A stretch of DNA of 64,000 nucleotides from Siphonodentalium dalli (Eukaryota > Mollusca > Scaphopoda > Gadilida > Siphonodentaliidae). Of the stretch, positions 1 to 11,744 are shown in pieces. The DNA is taken from contig CP136067.1 in NCBI GenBank assembly GCA_032622095.1, positions 46,173,549 through 46,237,548 on the forward strand, written 5' to 3'. The notes beneath the pieces are model-generated. The model was not told where the DNA came from. It worked only from the letters and a program-made list of their open reading frames with translations, and did not search any database. The position numbers were made by a program, and so were the translations under genes. Position 1 is the first letter of the stretch, and each line of letters opens with the position of its first letter.

Positions 1-847
1 AATGATGGGCGAAGGACAAGGATAATGTTCGCGCTCGCCACAAAACGCGATGACGTAGAACAATTTTCGTGACATTTCCTCAGGAAACTCAATAAGTCCA
101 TTTGTTATCGCGGTTAAGAGCCTCGTGGCGACTGGACGATGGAATTCGTTTCTGGAGAACTCTTCAAGGACCCGCGGAGTAATAAGAGGAACGGACCGTC
201 TTGTTGTGTGTGCATTGACATTAGGGTAGATTAGATCAGCGCTCCTCGTGGCACATGGGAGTGCTATTTTTGGAATAATGTGATATGGAGTCACTGGAAT
301 GGATGACAGAGCTTTAATGAACAAGGCGTGTATTCCCATATCTCATCGTAATCACTTCATATCAAAGGAAATGGATGCGATGCTACAGTCCTGACATTTA
401 GGTGTATATATGATGCGAGTGTGCACTATAAATGACCCACATGATGCTCATATACAGAAGAATACACTTAGTATAGTGATGGTCGCGTATTGATGTGTTT
501 CGTTTCAGAATTGAACGACATGATATCTTTCGGAATATATAGAGGTTCACTAACGAGTCGCAATTCTATACGAAATGTATTTACCGAGTCGGATTTAGTG
601 GACTCGAACGATGGGTGTGAGATCCATTTTTATCAATTAAGGAGAAACTATCTCCAAAATGGATGTGGTTAATAAGTTGATAATACAATTTTTTGGGGCT
701 TCCTCTTTCAAATGGTATATATTATGGCATATATTTTATGTGGGAGTTTGAAAATTAAGTGGGCTTTTAAATATTACAATATTACCGCAGTTATTGGTAC
801 AGACAGGCGCTGTTCTAGTTTGATCAGAACATGCTCTGATACTCAAC
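1..847. other. unassigned non-coding DNA
   Basis: No coding sequence is recognised. A 60-codon ORF at 490-672 has no visible motif and is short enough to be chance. Around 740-780 the text (GAAAATTAAGTGGGCTTTTAA) resembles 4890-4915, so part of this stretch probably belongs to an old dispersed repeat. Confidence 0.4.
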
Positions 848-1098
848 ATTATGACAAGCTGACTGGTACTTGGTTAACGCATGAGTGAAGTGAGGCCGAT
901 ACGGTACAAGCGACATGCTCAATTGTCACAATTTGGCGGGATTTGAAACAGCGAACAATCCGACAATTGCACGTCGTTTTAAGCGGCCAAGTCACTGATG
1001 TGTGAAGACTCACAATAGACAAGCTGTGAACTGGCATCGCTCAGTTTACAGCGAATACAAGTCGACACGCTAACCACTGGACCACGGAGCTCGACACC
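848..1098 (-). repeat. tRNA-derived SINE-like element
   Basis: Read on the minus strand from about 1098, the sequence begins like a tRNA gene. GAGCTCCGTGGTCCAGTGG includes TGGTCCAGTGG, a perfect match to the polymerase III A box, followed by TTAGCGTGTCGAC. A degenerate B box (GTTCACAGC) lies about 50 bases further on. This is seen in the sequence; calling it a SINE rather than a decayed tRNA gene is an inference, because no cloverleaf acceptor stem closes. It abuts the LINE fragment that begins near 1100. The far end is not defined. Confidence 0.5.
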
Positions 1099-1106
1099 AA
1101 AAGACG

Positions 1107-1571
1107 ATGACACCTTCGATGATAGGCAGTATGCACTCAGCTTTGATTAATACTTTTAAATCAGATTGGGATAGGGATATATCTGCCTCTTCTTCTCGTG
1201 GTGAATTATACAGACATCTTAAAACCAAGCCCACTCTCAGTATTTTTTATTATGAATTGTCATTTAATGACAGAGTAAGTATTCAAAAAATCCGAACAGC
1301 GAATCATAGATTGGGAGTAGAGGTGGCTAGATGGGGCAAAAATAAAAAGGGGAATAAAACGCAGCTTGTATGCTCTCTTTGTAAGGTCTCTATATCAGAC
1401 GAGTATCATTTTATAATAGTTTGTCCGAAGTTAGCAGACATTAGAGAAAAACTTATCTCAAATGAGTATTGGACAAATGGATCCATTGATTATCTGTATA
1501 AACTTTTGAACTCTACTGATCTCATTCAACTAAAACATCTCGCAAAATTCATACGCATAGAAGCGATATGA
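1107..1571 (+). pseudogene. LINE ORF2 C-terminal fragment with CCHC-type domain
   Basis: This is an open frame of 154 codons forming the C-terminal end of a non-LTR retrotransposon polyprotein. Near residues 88-110 it shows CSLCKVSISDEYHFIIVC, a C-x2-C-x8-H-x4-C arrangement like the zinc-binding tails of LINE ORF2 proteins. The stretch RTANHRLGVEVARWG aligns with RTSNHRLPNEMCRW at about 43050 and with RTCNLRLEVETSRWG in the minus-strand LINE at 57.7 kb, so all three belong to one family. The first methionine is only where the open frame happens to begin; RT and endonuclease are absent, so this copy is 5'-truncated. The DNA-binding role is known for the family, not shown here. Confidence 0.85.
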
Positions 1572-2096
1572 AGACAACTGAGACAGACGGCATGGTAAAT
1601 TTAAGGGTCACAACTGACAATTTTAGTGCTAACCAGTTATCAATCAGTCCTCATTAAGACTTGGTGCATATTGTATCATGACTATTCGATATTTGATGAC
1701 TTAAATACCTCTTATACGTGAGTATACTCTATTGAATATTCTATACTACACGCAAAGATAACGATGATTAATACCCCAGCATATAGCATGATTAAGAATA
1801 AGAAGTAGCCCGCTATATCTCGACTCGTGTTATATTGTCGAGCACCGCAATCAAAACAATGTCACTCGTGAACTAATTTTACTTTTACGTGATATCTATT
1901 GATTCTTTATATTTTGGGGTATATAGTTATATAAGCGATTGTCGATGGTAATCGAAACTGTATTAATTTAATATGTTCGCGGGTGGATACTTGTATATAT
2001 GTGTACATATGTTCTACATTATGCATGTCATTATATGTTATATTTTCCTTGTATCATGTCAAAATGGCTGGAAATAAACAATCAATCCATCAATGA
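1572..2096 (+). mobile_element. 3' UTR and tail of the LINE
   Basis: This region follows the ORF2 stop and ends in AATAAACAATCAATCCATCAA. The last 110 bases are alignable with 43490-43597, the end of the second LINE copy, which finishes AACAATAAATCAATAAATCA. The family therefore ends in a short AATC-type repeat rather than a long poly(A). The start of homology inside the UTR is unclear, and the 1600-1950 part could include unrelated DNA. Confidence 0.65.
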
Positions 2097-2892
2097 ATTT
2101 TCAATATTATTGCACACATCTAAATGTCAGTACATGATGATTTGACAACAAAAGTTGTTTGAAATTGGGCAATTTTACACTGAAAGTGTGCGGGGATATA
2201 AAACACATATAGATTGAACAAAGAATTTTCAATGAAGGAAGTGAACGGCTCAGTCACTGATTGGTAGACAATATCTGCTAAGAATTAATTGATTAACAGA
2301 TAATTGAGCGAGCGAGCGAGATGAATAAACCGATTGAACAACACGAGAGAGCTAGTGAGAGAGACAGGGAGTGAGACGGTCACAAATTTTCGAAGCGCCA
2401 TATGTCAATGTCTGAGATCACTTCCATGTCTGCTGATGTGGAATTCGGATGCGCAATATAAATTCCGGAACAAGCAAGCCGTGCAGCCATATGAGCACTA
2501 ATTAAAATGCATACCTAAATGAGAACTGCGATTTTTAATGACTGCCCGATAAACAAAATCCTTGTTTCTGCGTGTTATCTGTCCCAGTACGCAGGAAATT
2601 CTTGGTTATGACTCAACGAAAGAAGCCGTGTTTTCAAGTTCCATGGATTGTGTTTATTTTTGTCAGCGGTAAGGGGACACCAATTTAATAAGTTGTTATA
2701 TGAACCCGCCGACAATTAAAAACAAATAAAAAACTAAATAAAACAATGTATTTGCTGTTGGTGTTCAGTCTGTGTAGACTTATCAACTAACCGTTCTATC
2801 CGTCATAATATTATAGGTAAATGAGAATAATTGAGATATTAATCCGTTGGTTTTATTTATTTTTATTCGTAAAATATAAGTGAATATGTGAA
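2097..2892. other. unassigned AT-rich DNA
   Basis: No ORF or clear repeat is recognised. A (GAGC)n run with purine-rich flanks lies at about 2306-2380. Confidence 0.4.
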
Positions 2893-3309
2893 TATGTGAC
2901 CCGCCATATCAAATCCAGTCGTAAGTAGGCATTTTTTTTACCCTGTGCCAATGCATTCTCTTATATATTATGCGAGTCCACCAATTATTTTTAAATAAAT
3001 GTTTCTTACAATTTTTAGGACATAAAATAAAAAACATCCATTACCCTGCAGGGATCCCCACACATATATAGAAGCATATAGAAGAGTGTCGTCTGCTCGT
3101 GTTTGTCTGGGGCTCTGTATGGGTGAAATTATAAAATTGTTAAAGAATACAAGAACAAATTATTAAAATTGTAAAACATTGTTAGGCCAATGCATTCTCT
3201 TATATATGCGAGGCGACCTATGGTCGACTCGCATATATAAGAGAATGCATTGGCACAGGGTAAAAACAATCCCGACTTACGACTGGATTTGATATGGCGG
3301 GTCACATAT
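2893..3309 (+). mobile_element. foldback element A, copy 1
   Basis: The ends are inverted repeats: TGTGACCCGCCATATC reads inward from about 2895 and its complement ends at about 3306. Both are followed inward by CAGTCGTAAGT...TTTTACCCTGTGCC. The right side carries a complete 69-bp palindrome (3186-3254); the left side carries only its outer half (2947-2979). The interior matches copy 2 (21201-21667) in the opposite orientation, including a segment around CAGGGATCCCCACACATATA. No coding capacity. TA or TATA flanks are possible, but the exact target duplication is unclear. Confidence 0.8.
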
Positions 3310-3535
3310 ATGAGATTTGCGTTCACCAGGATCGTGTGGAATAATCGCCAATCGGTTTGTCAAGACATGCCTATAGTTTTTTCCCTCCTCCATCTAGATT
3401 TTTTTTTTACGTTGATGTTCGTAAACCAACTAATAAATTTGCTGTGGCCCAAATGTACTTTGATCGGTAGGGGACTCACAAACCAGGAAAGAAGTCAACA
3501 TGTTTATCCTACTGCAGGTTAGACACTCCAGATGT
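3310..3535. other. short unassigned spacer
   Basis: Spacer between two inverted-repeat elements. A T-run lies at 3399-3407. No gene is seen. Confidence 0.3.
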
Positions 3536-3870
3536 GTTTTATTACGAAAGCCCACTAGAGCAATCCGAAACACCACCGCTCCGCCAAATATACAAATACG
3601 CAACTCGTTATAACGACTTCCAAGTCCTTATAACGACTTACAAATCGTTATATCGACTTCTGTTTATTTCTACAAGTCGCTATAACGATTTTCAACAACT
3701 CGTTATAACGATTTGCAACTTGTTATGACGAGTTGTTGTAAGTTGTTACAACGAGTTGTTGGAAGTCGTTATAACGACTTGCATGTCGTTTTAACGAGTT
3801 GTGTATATGTATATGTAGTTGGGGTGCGGTGGTGTTTTCGGTGGCCCTAGTGCGCTTTCGTAGTTTTATT
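3536..3870. mobile_element. foldback MITE with CGTTATAACG array and 8-bp direct repeat
   Basis: GTTTTATT occurs immediately outside each end (3536-3543 and 3863-3870), as expected for a target-site duplication of hAT type. The termini are inverted repeats beginning TACGAAAGC, and similarity continues for about 60 bases per arm (CACCACCGC, then ACAACTCGT). The centre, 3600-3805, is a degenerate tandem array of an approximately 18-20-bp unit built on the palindrome CGTTATAACG with AAGTCG and AACTCG flanks. No ORF is meaningful here. The hAT assignment rests on the 8-bp repeat only. Confidence 0.75.
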
Positions 3871-4149
3871 GTGCAGGTTTACAGCTCGTTTCAATAGCGA
3901 GCTTTCACGGGGTATCACAAAACCAACGTTTCTGTTAAGCATCTGCGTGACCACTGAGCGAAGTCGTGGTCATGACTCGACCAGGACTGTTACGCTTGTC
4001 TGTTTTCTATGTGGTATGTACAAATGCATTGACTCTTTGTTTTGTGTTCATATTTATTTTATAGTGTATATTTCCCAAATATATAAACAAAACATTACCA
4101 GAAAGTGTGTTACAAATACACACAAACATATATAACTATCTGAAACAGG

Positions 4150-4340
4150 TTCCCTTCTGGGGCCTTTATTCATCGTCGGAGAGGGCTGGGGCTCCTTTTT
4201 AAATCAAAATTTTGAAAACTAACGCTACCTTTATAACCTCCGCCAGGATACCCCGAGTCACCACACAAAATGTGGTTGAAATCGGACCAGCAGTATGGGA
4301 GAAAAATCCGGACAGATGGACGGACAGATCCTACTCTTAT
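4150..4340 (+). repeat. retroposon 3'-tail-like repeat
   Basis: The text GAGTCACCACACAAAATGTGG, GAAATCGGACCAG, then GACAGATGGACGGACAGATC and a TATATAAATAC tail aligns with 33205-33350 (GAATCACCACACCC, GAAATCGGTCCAG, AACGGACATACAGATAGACAG, TTTAATATATAC). A 'GAAATCGGTCCAG...ACAGACAGAC' run before an AT tail is typical of RTE-like LINE 3' ends in invertebrates. That family assignment is an inference. Confidence 0.5.
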
Positions 4341-5200
4341 ATAAATACATGTAGATAACATCTTACTATAGATATAGAAATATGACAAAAATGCATACCT
4401 TTTTAGAGAGAAAAATTGGTACATATTAAATATATATATGGTCTCAAGAGTGCTATTGCCATGTACTGATTATACGGTGTTTCGTTTTGGGCTTTTCAGA
4501 ATGAGGACGAGATATGGGTAGCATAGAGAGGTTGCGAGCGGGTGAAGAGTAGCTGTGTATGTGGAGCGAGGTTATTTTGCAGCCAAATTAATCCCAGGTT
4601 TAGTCGCTCGAACGTGTAACATGTAATGTGTTTTACTTAAGAAATGAATGTATATATATTCCATATTTTCAATGGAAGGGAAATAACTCTATATCTTAGT
4701 TTGAATTCTGTTGCATTCTGGGAGCGAGGCGGGGGAAATGATTTCAGCTATTTTCTATTACTCTATGGGCACCTTCTGAGACACAGACGTTCCAAATGGT
4801 GATGAATTATAATATTTTAATCATATATTATGTCATAGACTGTTATTAAAACCGTATATCAACGCACTAAAAAAAAAATAATCGGTGACTCGAAAATTAA
4901 ATGGGCCTTTAATAGACATATTGGATAGTCTGGCAATTTTATCCTATAGTTGACAGTGGTTAGCATTATTTTAAAATGTGTTATTTTAGAGGCACTTTGG
5001 TACACTGCACTTCAACGAGTTCTCACAAGTTCGCAGTTCTGTGTGTCGTCTTGTCCATTCAGTAAACCCGGTCATTGCTCGACCCTGGAATTAGTGCACT
5101 CTTGAATTGTTTCGGTTTGGCGTTGTTCAATCCCATAACTCGGTGCATGCAGTGACTGTTTTTATCAAAGGTGATAATGTCGCTTCACCACAGACGCTTC
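4341..5200. other. unassigned DNA with old dispersed repeat
   Basis: No gene is seen. The part 4885-5000 (GGCAATTTTATCCTATAG, GACAGTGGTTAGCATTATTT) is related to repeats at 12950-13090 and 13960-14110 and, in reverse, at about 8880-8945. Confidence 0.45.
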
Positions 5201-5589
5201 TTAACCCTTTACCCAACAGAACGGCCCTGTGCCAATGCATTCTCTTATATATGCGAGTCGATCATAGCTCGCCTCGCATATATAAGAGAATGCATTGGCT
5301 TAACACATTAAAAATTATAAAATTGTTAAAGAATGTAAGAAAAAATGGTAAAAAAATATTTTTTTTAGGCCAATGCATTCTCTTATATATGCGAGGCGAC
5401 CTATGGTCGACTCGCATATATAAGAGAATGCATTGGCACAGGGCTAACTGTAACTATCACAATGTGGTCAAGGAGCCGGTTCCAATGATATCCATATTTG
5501 TATGGTTCTATTGAGACAGACCGAAGATATTTTAGGCTGTTGAAGCTTTATTTGGCCGGTTTTGGCCGGTTTGTTGGGTAAAGGGTTAA
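5201..5589 (+). mobile_element. TTAA-flanked palindrome element B, copy 1 (piggyBac-like MITE)
   Basis: TTAA at 5201-5204 and 5586-5589 flanks 14-bp terminal inverted repeats CCCTTTACCCAACA and TGTTGGGTAAAGGG. A TTAA target and CCC(T)-starting ends are hallmarks of piggyBac-type elements; no transposase is present, so this is non-autonomous. Inside are two inverted 69-bp palindromes (5231-5299 and 5369-5437) separated by AT-rich spacer. The right flank of about 150 bases (GTGGTCAAGGAGCCGG, CCATATTTGTATGG, GGCCGGTTTTGGCCGG) is shared with copies at 44996 and 45887. Confidence 0.85.
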
Positions 5590-6860
5590 TTAAGGAGGAA
5601 ACTGTTTAGCGCGGTGGGCATTGGACTCTTCCAATTGGTTCTAAGTGCACACATGCTCGTGTGGTAGAGCACAGGGTGGGTCTTTAGTGAACCATGTCGC
5701 TATATCACAAACATTTATGGGGCTCTGAGTCTTGATCATCTGGCAGGGTCTATAGTAAACTGAGCCTACCTTTAAAAGTCTTCATCATGCATTTATTAGA
5801 TACTCATCATCATGCAATACCAAACGGAACACAATCCAACATCACAAGACACATGGATGACATCACATACATATATACAGACAGCTTGACAGCAACATCA
5901 CAACATCAGACACCAATCGAGTAGTCCAGATGACCAACGAAAGAAACAACAGGACCCTGGCGAACAAATACATAGGTTATAGTTACTGCCGAATAAATAT
6001 CCAGTATGGATATTAATAAATATGTGAAATGTGATTGTGTCAAAAACCAACTTCCCTATTGTCGATATAAACAACTATTTGACACAATCCTAACTGTGAC
6101 GAACAGTTAGAAATAAAACCTACATAATAGTATAAAAGGGAGATTACGAACGCAGCGTGCGATTTCCACATCCCTAAACTATTGGGCAAATATATTTATG
6201 CAAATGTGACCAACTCTAAAGTTTCAAAACGGAAGACAATATTATTAAAATACAAGATATAATAACGGGTAAAAACATAACAAATATCACATACCATATC
6301 GTAGGAACATAGGTCAAGATGTCATAACGTAACGTAGTATTCATCTTATACTTCTTATCTTTAACATTCTTCAACCATTTGAAGAATTTCAAGTGCGACG
6401 ACACTAAATGTCAAACGAGATGAACGATGTGCACTCTTCGAACGCTAATTATGAACTGACAAAAGGCGGCAAATAACATTACCTGTGATTGGCTGAAATC
6501 CAGTAGTGTCTTATAGTTTGGTCTAATATTGGGCTCTGAACTAGAGAGAGCATAGACTTAAGCGGTAAGAATTGTGCGTAGATAGAAATACGAAATAGCA
6601 AAATAGAGAACAGGAACGAGTCCAGGAACGGGGAATGTAAAGAACGGAATAGCGCGGAATGGAACGAAATGAACCAAGTACGCGGAATGAAATGACAATG
6701 CGGCTATAAAATGTATATTAGTGACTTAGGTATAATAACTTAGTTAGTATACATGTGTAGCATGTAATAAAGGCATATACTGCTTTTGTATATAAAATAG
6801 CACTGTCACACTCGTATTCACCAACCGGGTGTATTACGTTATATACTATGTGTGTTTACT
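5590..6860. other. unassigned DNA
   Basis: No coding sequence is recognised. A short inverted repeat, GATTGTGTCAAA with TTTGACACAATC, brackets 6031-6090. At 6590-6700 there is a purine-rich stretch with repeated GGAACG-like words. Confidence 0.4.
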
Positions 6861-7041
6861 GCTATGCTGATCTGACCGTCCCAATGGGCGATGGGATATC
6901 TGGCAGGACAACACATTTCCGGTTTCACGCGATGCGAGTTATTTTAGGAAAGTGTAGTAAGGCTGATCTGGCCGTGTCAATGGAGCTATAGCGATGGGGA
7001 TATCTCGCAGTACAACACATGTTTGGGTTTCGCGGATGCAT
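6861..7041 (+). repeat. imperfect tandem duplication of about 100 bp
   Basis: GCTGATCTGACCG...GATATCTGGCAGGACAACACAT (from 6861) recurs as GCTGATCTGGCCG...GATATCTCGCAGTACAACACAT (from 6962). It lies directly upstream of a decayed RT region and may be part of that element's 5' portion. It could also be read as promoter-like repeats of a LINE 5' region, but this is not demonstrated. Confidence 0.6.
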
Positions 7042-7107
7042 CTTCGCAAATGTCTCATTGTTGCAGTATGTAACTTTTATGACCGCACACAAATTCATCT
7101 TACACGA

Positions 7108-8330
7108 ATTACAAAGTAGCCAAATGTGCCTTCCGCAGAGAATTGCGTCAGTCGAACCTCAGATTTCTTTGTAGCCAAAATGAAATGGTCGATCATGCAA
7201 CCGAACTTAACCAGGGGCAGTTTTTTCCGACTTTTTAATCAAATGAAGGCACAAACTAACAACTTGTTTGAAGTCAACAATGTCACACTTAGAAACCCGG
7301 AAGAAATCACAAATGCATGGGCCGATTATTATGAAATGTTATAGCACCCTCTTGAATCTACCACATTTGATGCAGCTCATTACGATTATGTCACTAATTA
7401 TGTTGATGATATTGCTTCTAACACACATGGGTGTAATGTCGGTACTGCATCTGACAAACGGCTTCTCTATCCCGTGTCAATACATGAGCTCATATCTGTC
7501 CTCAAATCAATTAACTTGGGCAAAGCCCCGGGACCAGATATGATCTGCTAGGAGCATATTGTATACGGGGGAGAATCTTTACATAAATGTATATCTTATG
7601 TTCTCAGCTAAATGATAGAACTTCAACACATACCTCAGATGGAGAAAAAAGGCATGACTGTGTCTCTCTATAAGGGTGGAGATAAGCCGAAATCACATTT
7701 TGATAGCTATCGAGCAATAACCCTTCTCCCAGTCGTGCATAAGACCTTAGAAAGGGTAATCTTATGTCGCATGGAACGTAACACACCAAATCTAATCAAA
7801 GTACACCCACTTCAAAACGGGTTTCAAAATGAGGTCAGTTGCTTTATGTCGTCATATGTGTTACACGAAAGTATAAATTATACCAGTGAACAAAAGAGCA
7901 AGCTTTTGTCTTGCTTCCTAGATGTTCAAAAGGCCTTTGACACAGTTTGGATTGATGGCTTGCTTCTCAAATTACACAGCTGTGGTTTCCAAGGTAAAAT
8001 TTGGCTACTTCTACGCGAATTTCTTAGCGGTATATCTTGTGTAGTCAAACATTCAGATGTCATCTCAAGGTCAATCGAAATTAAACAAGGAACAAGACAG
8101 GGTAAAATACTGTCCCCTTTATTCTACATGTTGTACATCAAATCGAGGCGTCCAACTGTGGTCTCCGGCTTATCTCCACAAATTGTTCCTCTCCCACACA
8201 GGCGGATGACATGACGTTGCTGTCGCTATCGAACTATGGTTTACAGCGCCTATTAGATATATGCTCATCTTACAGCCAAAAGTGGAGATTCAGGTATAAC
8301 CCAAAAAACCAAAGTCATTGTAAACAGATC
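7108..8330 (+). pseudogene. decayed LINE reverse transcriptase (second lineage)
   Basis: Reading across at least three frames gives an RT. The upstream region contains FFRLFNQMKAQTNNLF and ITNAWADYYEML. Next come VLKSINLGKAPGPDMI, SYRAITLLPVVHKTLERV, motif A (SCFLDVQKAFDTVW, about 7910-7950), motif B (GTRQGKILSPLFYMLYI, about 8090-8140) and, after a frame change, motif C as QADDMTLLS (about 8198-8226), followed by QKWRFRYNPK. Stops after YYEML and near 7550 and the frameshift near 8145 make it non-functional. The QADD form and neighbouring residues differ from the YADD copies at 42 and 58 kb, so it is another LINE clade. The connection and endonuclease domains are not found. Confidence 0.85.
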
Positions 8331-9555
8331 CGATAGGCCATGATCATGACTCGATCATATAATGAATCTCCCCTCGATCTTCCAATTCAATGGTTCCCTG
8401 GTTGTTGGTTTTTCAATCGATCTTCAATCGATGAGTGAATCGCCTATTAAAAAAAGTCAACATGTTTACTGTAATGGACATCCAACAATCCCTATTTGTT
8501 TAAACGGCCATGTCTCACTTGTCTACATAATTTGGAAGTAGGGATAATATAGATCAATAAACACACTTAATATGGATGAACATGCTTTATAATTATATAG
8601 TCTACAGTTGTGGCAGTGGTCCATCTATTATCATATTTTGCGCACAGAAATTAAACAAACTCTATAGCTAGATTACCAATTGCCCCATGCTGAGGAAAAG
8701 GTTCCGGAACGACAAGAAAATCCGAAATATACAAACAATTTTACCAACTCGACTGTCGTGAAGGATCTAATGATCCAGGACGTAATTAAAGGTACACAAT
8801 CCGATTCGATGGATCCCCGTAACATTAGATTCTAACAACAACAGTTCTTCAAAAGTCGCTTTCGTTTAATTACCCAAAAGTAATGCTAACCACTGTCAAC
8901 TCTAGTATAAAATTTTCCAAAACATGTTATCACATTTCGTTCAACGCAATTTGATATCGAGGGTATGTCGGTCGGCTCGTCGAATATTTACTAGGCCGTC
9001 AAATTTTCCAGGTTCTGAAAAATACCAGATTTCAAAAATGGATATCTGATCAATCGAAGCTTTGGTGAGTGGGTTCCTCGAATCGAATCAGCTATTTGTT
9101 TACCACCGAAGCCAAAGCAATAGTAAATTAGAGCGTTAATTCGGATTATGTGTCTTTAAACACAACAGGAAGAAATCTGAAATCCAAAGCAGAAATACAC
9201 GTAGATATACATCAAGAAGGAGCACACTAAGCAACATTTAACAAACCCCAAAGGTAAACTTCCACATTATAAATGACAAAAGTGACCAATGTTACTGAAT
9301 GAACGACATTACTCTCACATGCATGACATTAAACGGAATATGCTTATATGCATGCTTGCTTGTTGTTAAATGGCGGACTAGTTTTTGTGACGTCGCTTAT
9401 TGTAAATGCCTACTAAGAAAATATGGGGCTAAGAGTAAAATTTACTCGTTTCGTCATAGTCCAAGTTTCTTTCGACGAAATCGGTTGGGGTAATACTGTT
9501 TTACCTCGAAACCCCATTATACGTGTATATACGTTATACTTGTATATATCTTAAA
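8331..9555. other. unassigned DNA
   Basis: No ORF is recognised. Around 8880-8945 the reverse complement resembles the dispersed repeat at 4930-5000 (TAATGCTAACCACTGTCAAC). Confidence 0.4.
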
Positions 9556-9910
9556 ATCACCAATAAATGTAATTAAATGTCACAATTGTGACAGTAAATC
9601 GGTGGATTCCATGGAAAATATTATATTTGTTCTGAACTCCACAAGAGTTGTGAACTGAACATAGTAATGTAATGTGAACAAAATTTATCGCAATGTTTAC
9701 ATAAATACGAACTCATTAGACCTTGCGCAATATGTGTCGTATATTCTTTGCGCAATTTAGCATGAACAGTAGATTGTAGTACACCATTATAACCGTAATA
9801 TGTCAATTGGTCTATGTATATAGCCCCATGTATTGATTTGCAGGGTAAAATCGACTAAAAGTGACAAAAAGTCCCGCCACTGGATCTGTGCGTAAATTAT
9901 GTTATAGAAA
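9556..9910. repeat. dispersed repeat, copy 1
   Basis: TCACAATTGTGACAGTAAA, GTTGTGAACTGAA, TTTATCGCAATGTTTACA, then TATATAGCCCCATGTATTGATTTGC and CCCGCCAC are alignable, with indels, to 37080-37330 and 38085-38200. The pair are diverged copies of one non-coding repeat. In the second copy the two halves are about 750 bases apart, which suggests an insertion. Confidence 0.6.
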
Positions 9911-11209
9911 GATACATACACGGGGCTTCGACATAAAACAGCATTAACCGATTTACTAGCAGGTTTACGTCGAATGAAACTTGGACTAGTTGAAGTTAGT
10001 TCCTTCAATAAAGTTGATGAGTTGTGGAGAAACTCGCTTCGATTTTAAAAACATTGATTTATACGGGCAATTGGCATACATTAAATCTATTCTGTTTACA
10101 ACATCCTATATACAGTATCCATATGACATTTCAAATCAACTGATAAATTTCGGTTGGTAACAGCAATGTTTTGATTCAAAGCGTGTGTAGAACGGGACCT
10201 ATATCTTGACACCATGAATCATTTATGACGTAATACTTGATTACGCAAAAGATTACTTGAATACGAAAACGATATCAACTGCACAGTGTGATAATTCATA
10301 CACGAAACGACACAGATAATAGATAAACAATATAAACAGATAATATTCGTTATCAATCGCAAGCAGTGAAGATTTAGAAAATTACACTTTCGGACGTATA
10401 TGACGTAACTGAATTTCTTGAATAATATTATATAAATATTGCACGGCTTGGAGGTGATTATCGAACGTTTTTCATTCTGTCCCAGGACCCATAATGTCAA
10501 CCAATTCACAATCATCTATATTCCCATGTATTCCCTTTTCATCGCAGAACGATTAAAAAAAATTTAGTGAAAGTTTTGTTGTTTCTTTTGTTTGTTTTGC
10601 TTGTCAAATTTTCTTTAAAAATTGCCCGGCTTCTAATTGGGCAAATCTTAAATGTTCTTCCTGTTGTTGTTAAACAATGACATCAGTTCAAAATAATACT
10701 TTTTTTCCGAAAACAAACTGAAGATTCGTTCAGAAAATTTAGTGGCGCGAACTAAGGAAATAGACAAAAATATCGAAGCGATATTGTGATCAGCGGCGAA
10801 AGGAACTGATAAATCGCCACATCAAACATGGGTAAAACATCACAAATAACATAAAAAATTTGCTTACGATCATTTATTGTGCTCTAGTTGTCGATTACAA
10901 AGACATTTTGAATAAAAACATGTTGAACTTTTGCAGCGAGGCGAAGATGACTTTCCAATTACCTCCCCGGAATAGTGGGCATGCTAAACATATATTTCTT
11001 GATTTTCCAAGCGATAGTGGGTGTGCTAAAATTAGGAGGCTCACTATCGTATCGTGGCCGACACTATCGATAATAGTGAATGTCAAGCAACCAATCACAA
11101 GCGTGGATTAGGCTTAAATAGTCACGTGAGATCAAATATGAAGTATTATATTTGAATGTGACCCGGTTATAATGGGTATATGCACAGCACGCGAAAAATA
11201 AAAATAAAA
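9911..11209. other. unassigned DNA
   Basis: No coding sequence is recognised. Around 10965-11085 several short ACTATCG / CGATAGTG words form small imperfect inverted repeats. Confidence 0.35.
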
Positions 11210-11358
11210 TCTAGTGTTTTTGAGTGAATACCGAAAATTACCCCATTCGTGACCGCGACAAATATTTATTTTTCGGTCGTGCCAAGCCACTCGCGAAAAT
11301 ATACATTTGTCTCGGTCACTCATGATATTATTTTCGGTATCCACTAAAACACTAGATA
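11210..11358. repeat. inverted repeat (small foldback)
   Basis: TCTAGTGTTTTTGAGTGAAT followed by ACCGAAAAT is the inverted complement of ATTTTCGGTATCCACT followed by AAAACACTAGA, giving a stem of about 45 bases with mismatches around a GTGACCG centre. A MITE remnant is the likely explanation. Confidence 0.6.
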
Positions 11359-11479
11359 TCCTCTATATTCCCGAAGAACACACCGTTCCGTCGTCCGTGT
11401 CACCTTTTTCCAAGCGATTCCGCACACGTTTGTGACATCGGATGACGTTCGCCGCAACCATCAAACCGGAATTATATAT

Positions 11480-11744
11480 GCAATCAACGTCGTTTTCGAT
11501 GCATCTGTCGGCGTATAGACGTGTCTGATTCCGAATTATACTAAGTATGTAGTTGACTATGACTATCACTATGATTATTTATTCATAACTCAATATAAAA
11601 TATATTTTTACACATTTAATTTATACAGAGACAATGAGTTATTGGGGACGGCATAACCTGTAAAGGCTGTCTTCCTGCCGTCCCCAAGTTCGGCATCAAA
11701 CACTTCTATATGCCGACAGATGTATCGAAAACGACGTTGATTGC
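11480..11744. repeat. inverted repeat with 55-bp arms
   Basis: Arm 11480-11534 starts GCAATCAACGTCGTTTTCGA and arm 11689-11744 ends with the complement ending GACGTTGATTGC. The arms differ at a few positions. Between them a second small hairpin, GGGGACGGCA/TGCCGTCCCC (11644-11685), is present. Non-coding and probably a MITE. Confidence 0.7.

Noticed and set aside
1061-1098. True tRNA gene on the minus strand
   Set aside because: The A box is perfect but the B box is degenerate and no acceptor or anticodon stem can be closed; a SINE head is the better reading.
6540-7041. Possible LTR upstream of the RT relic (TATAAAA and AATAAA-like words, internal direct repeat)
   Set aside because: No second LTR, TG...CA borders, primer-binding site or LTR-type protease or integrase is seen, and the RT is of LINE type.
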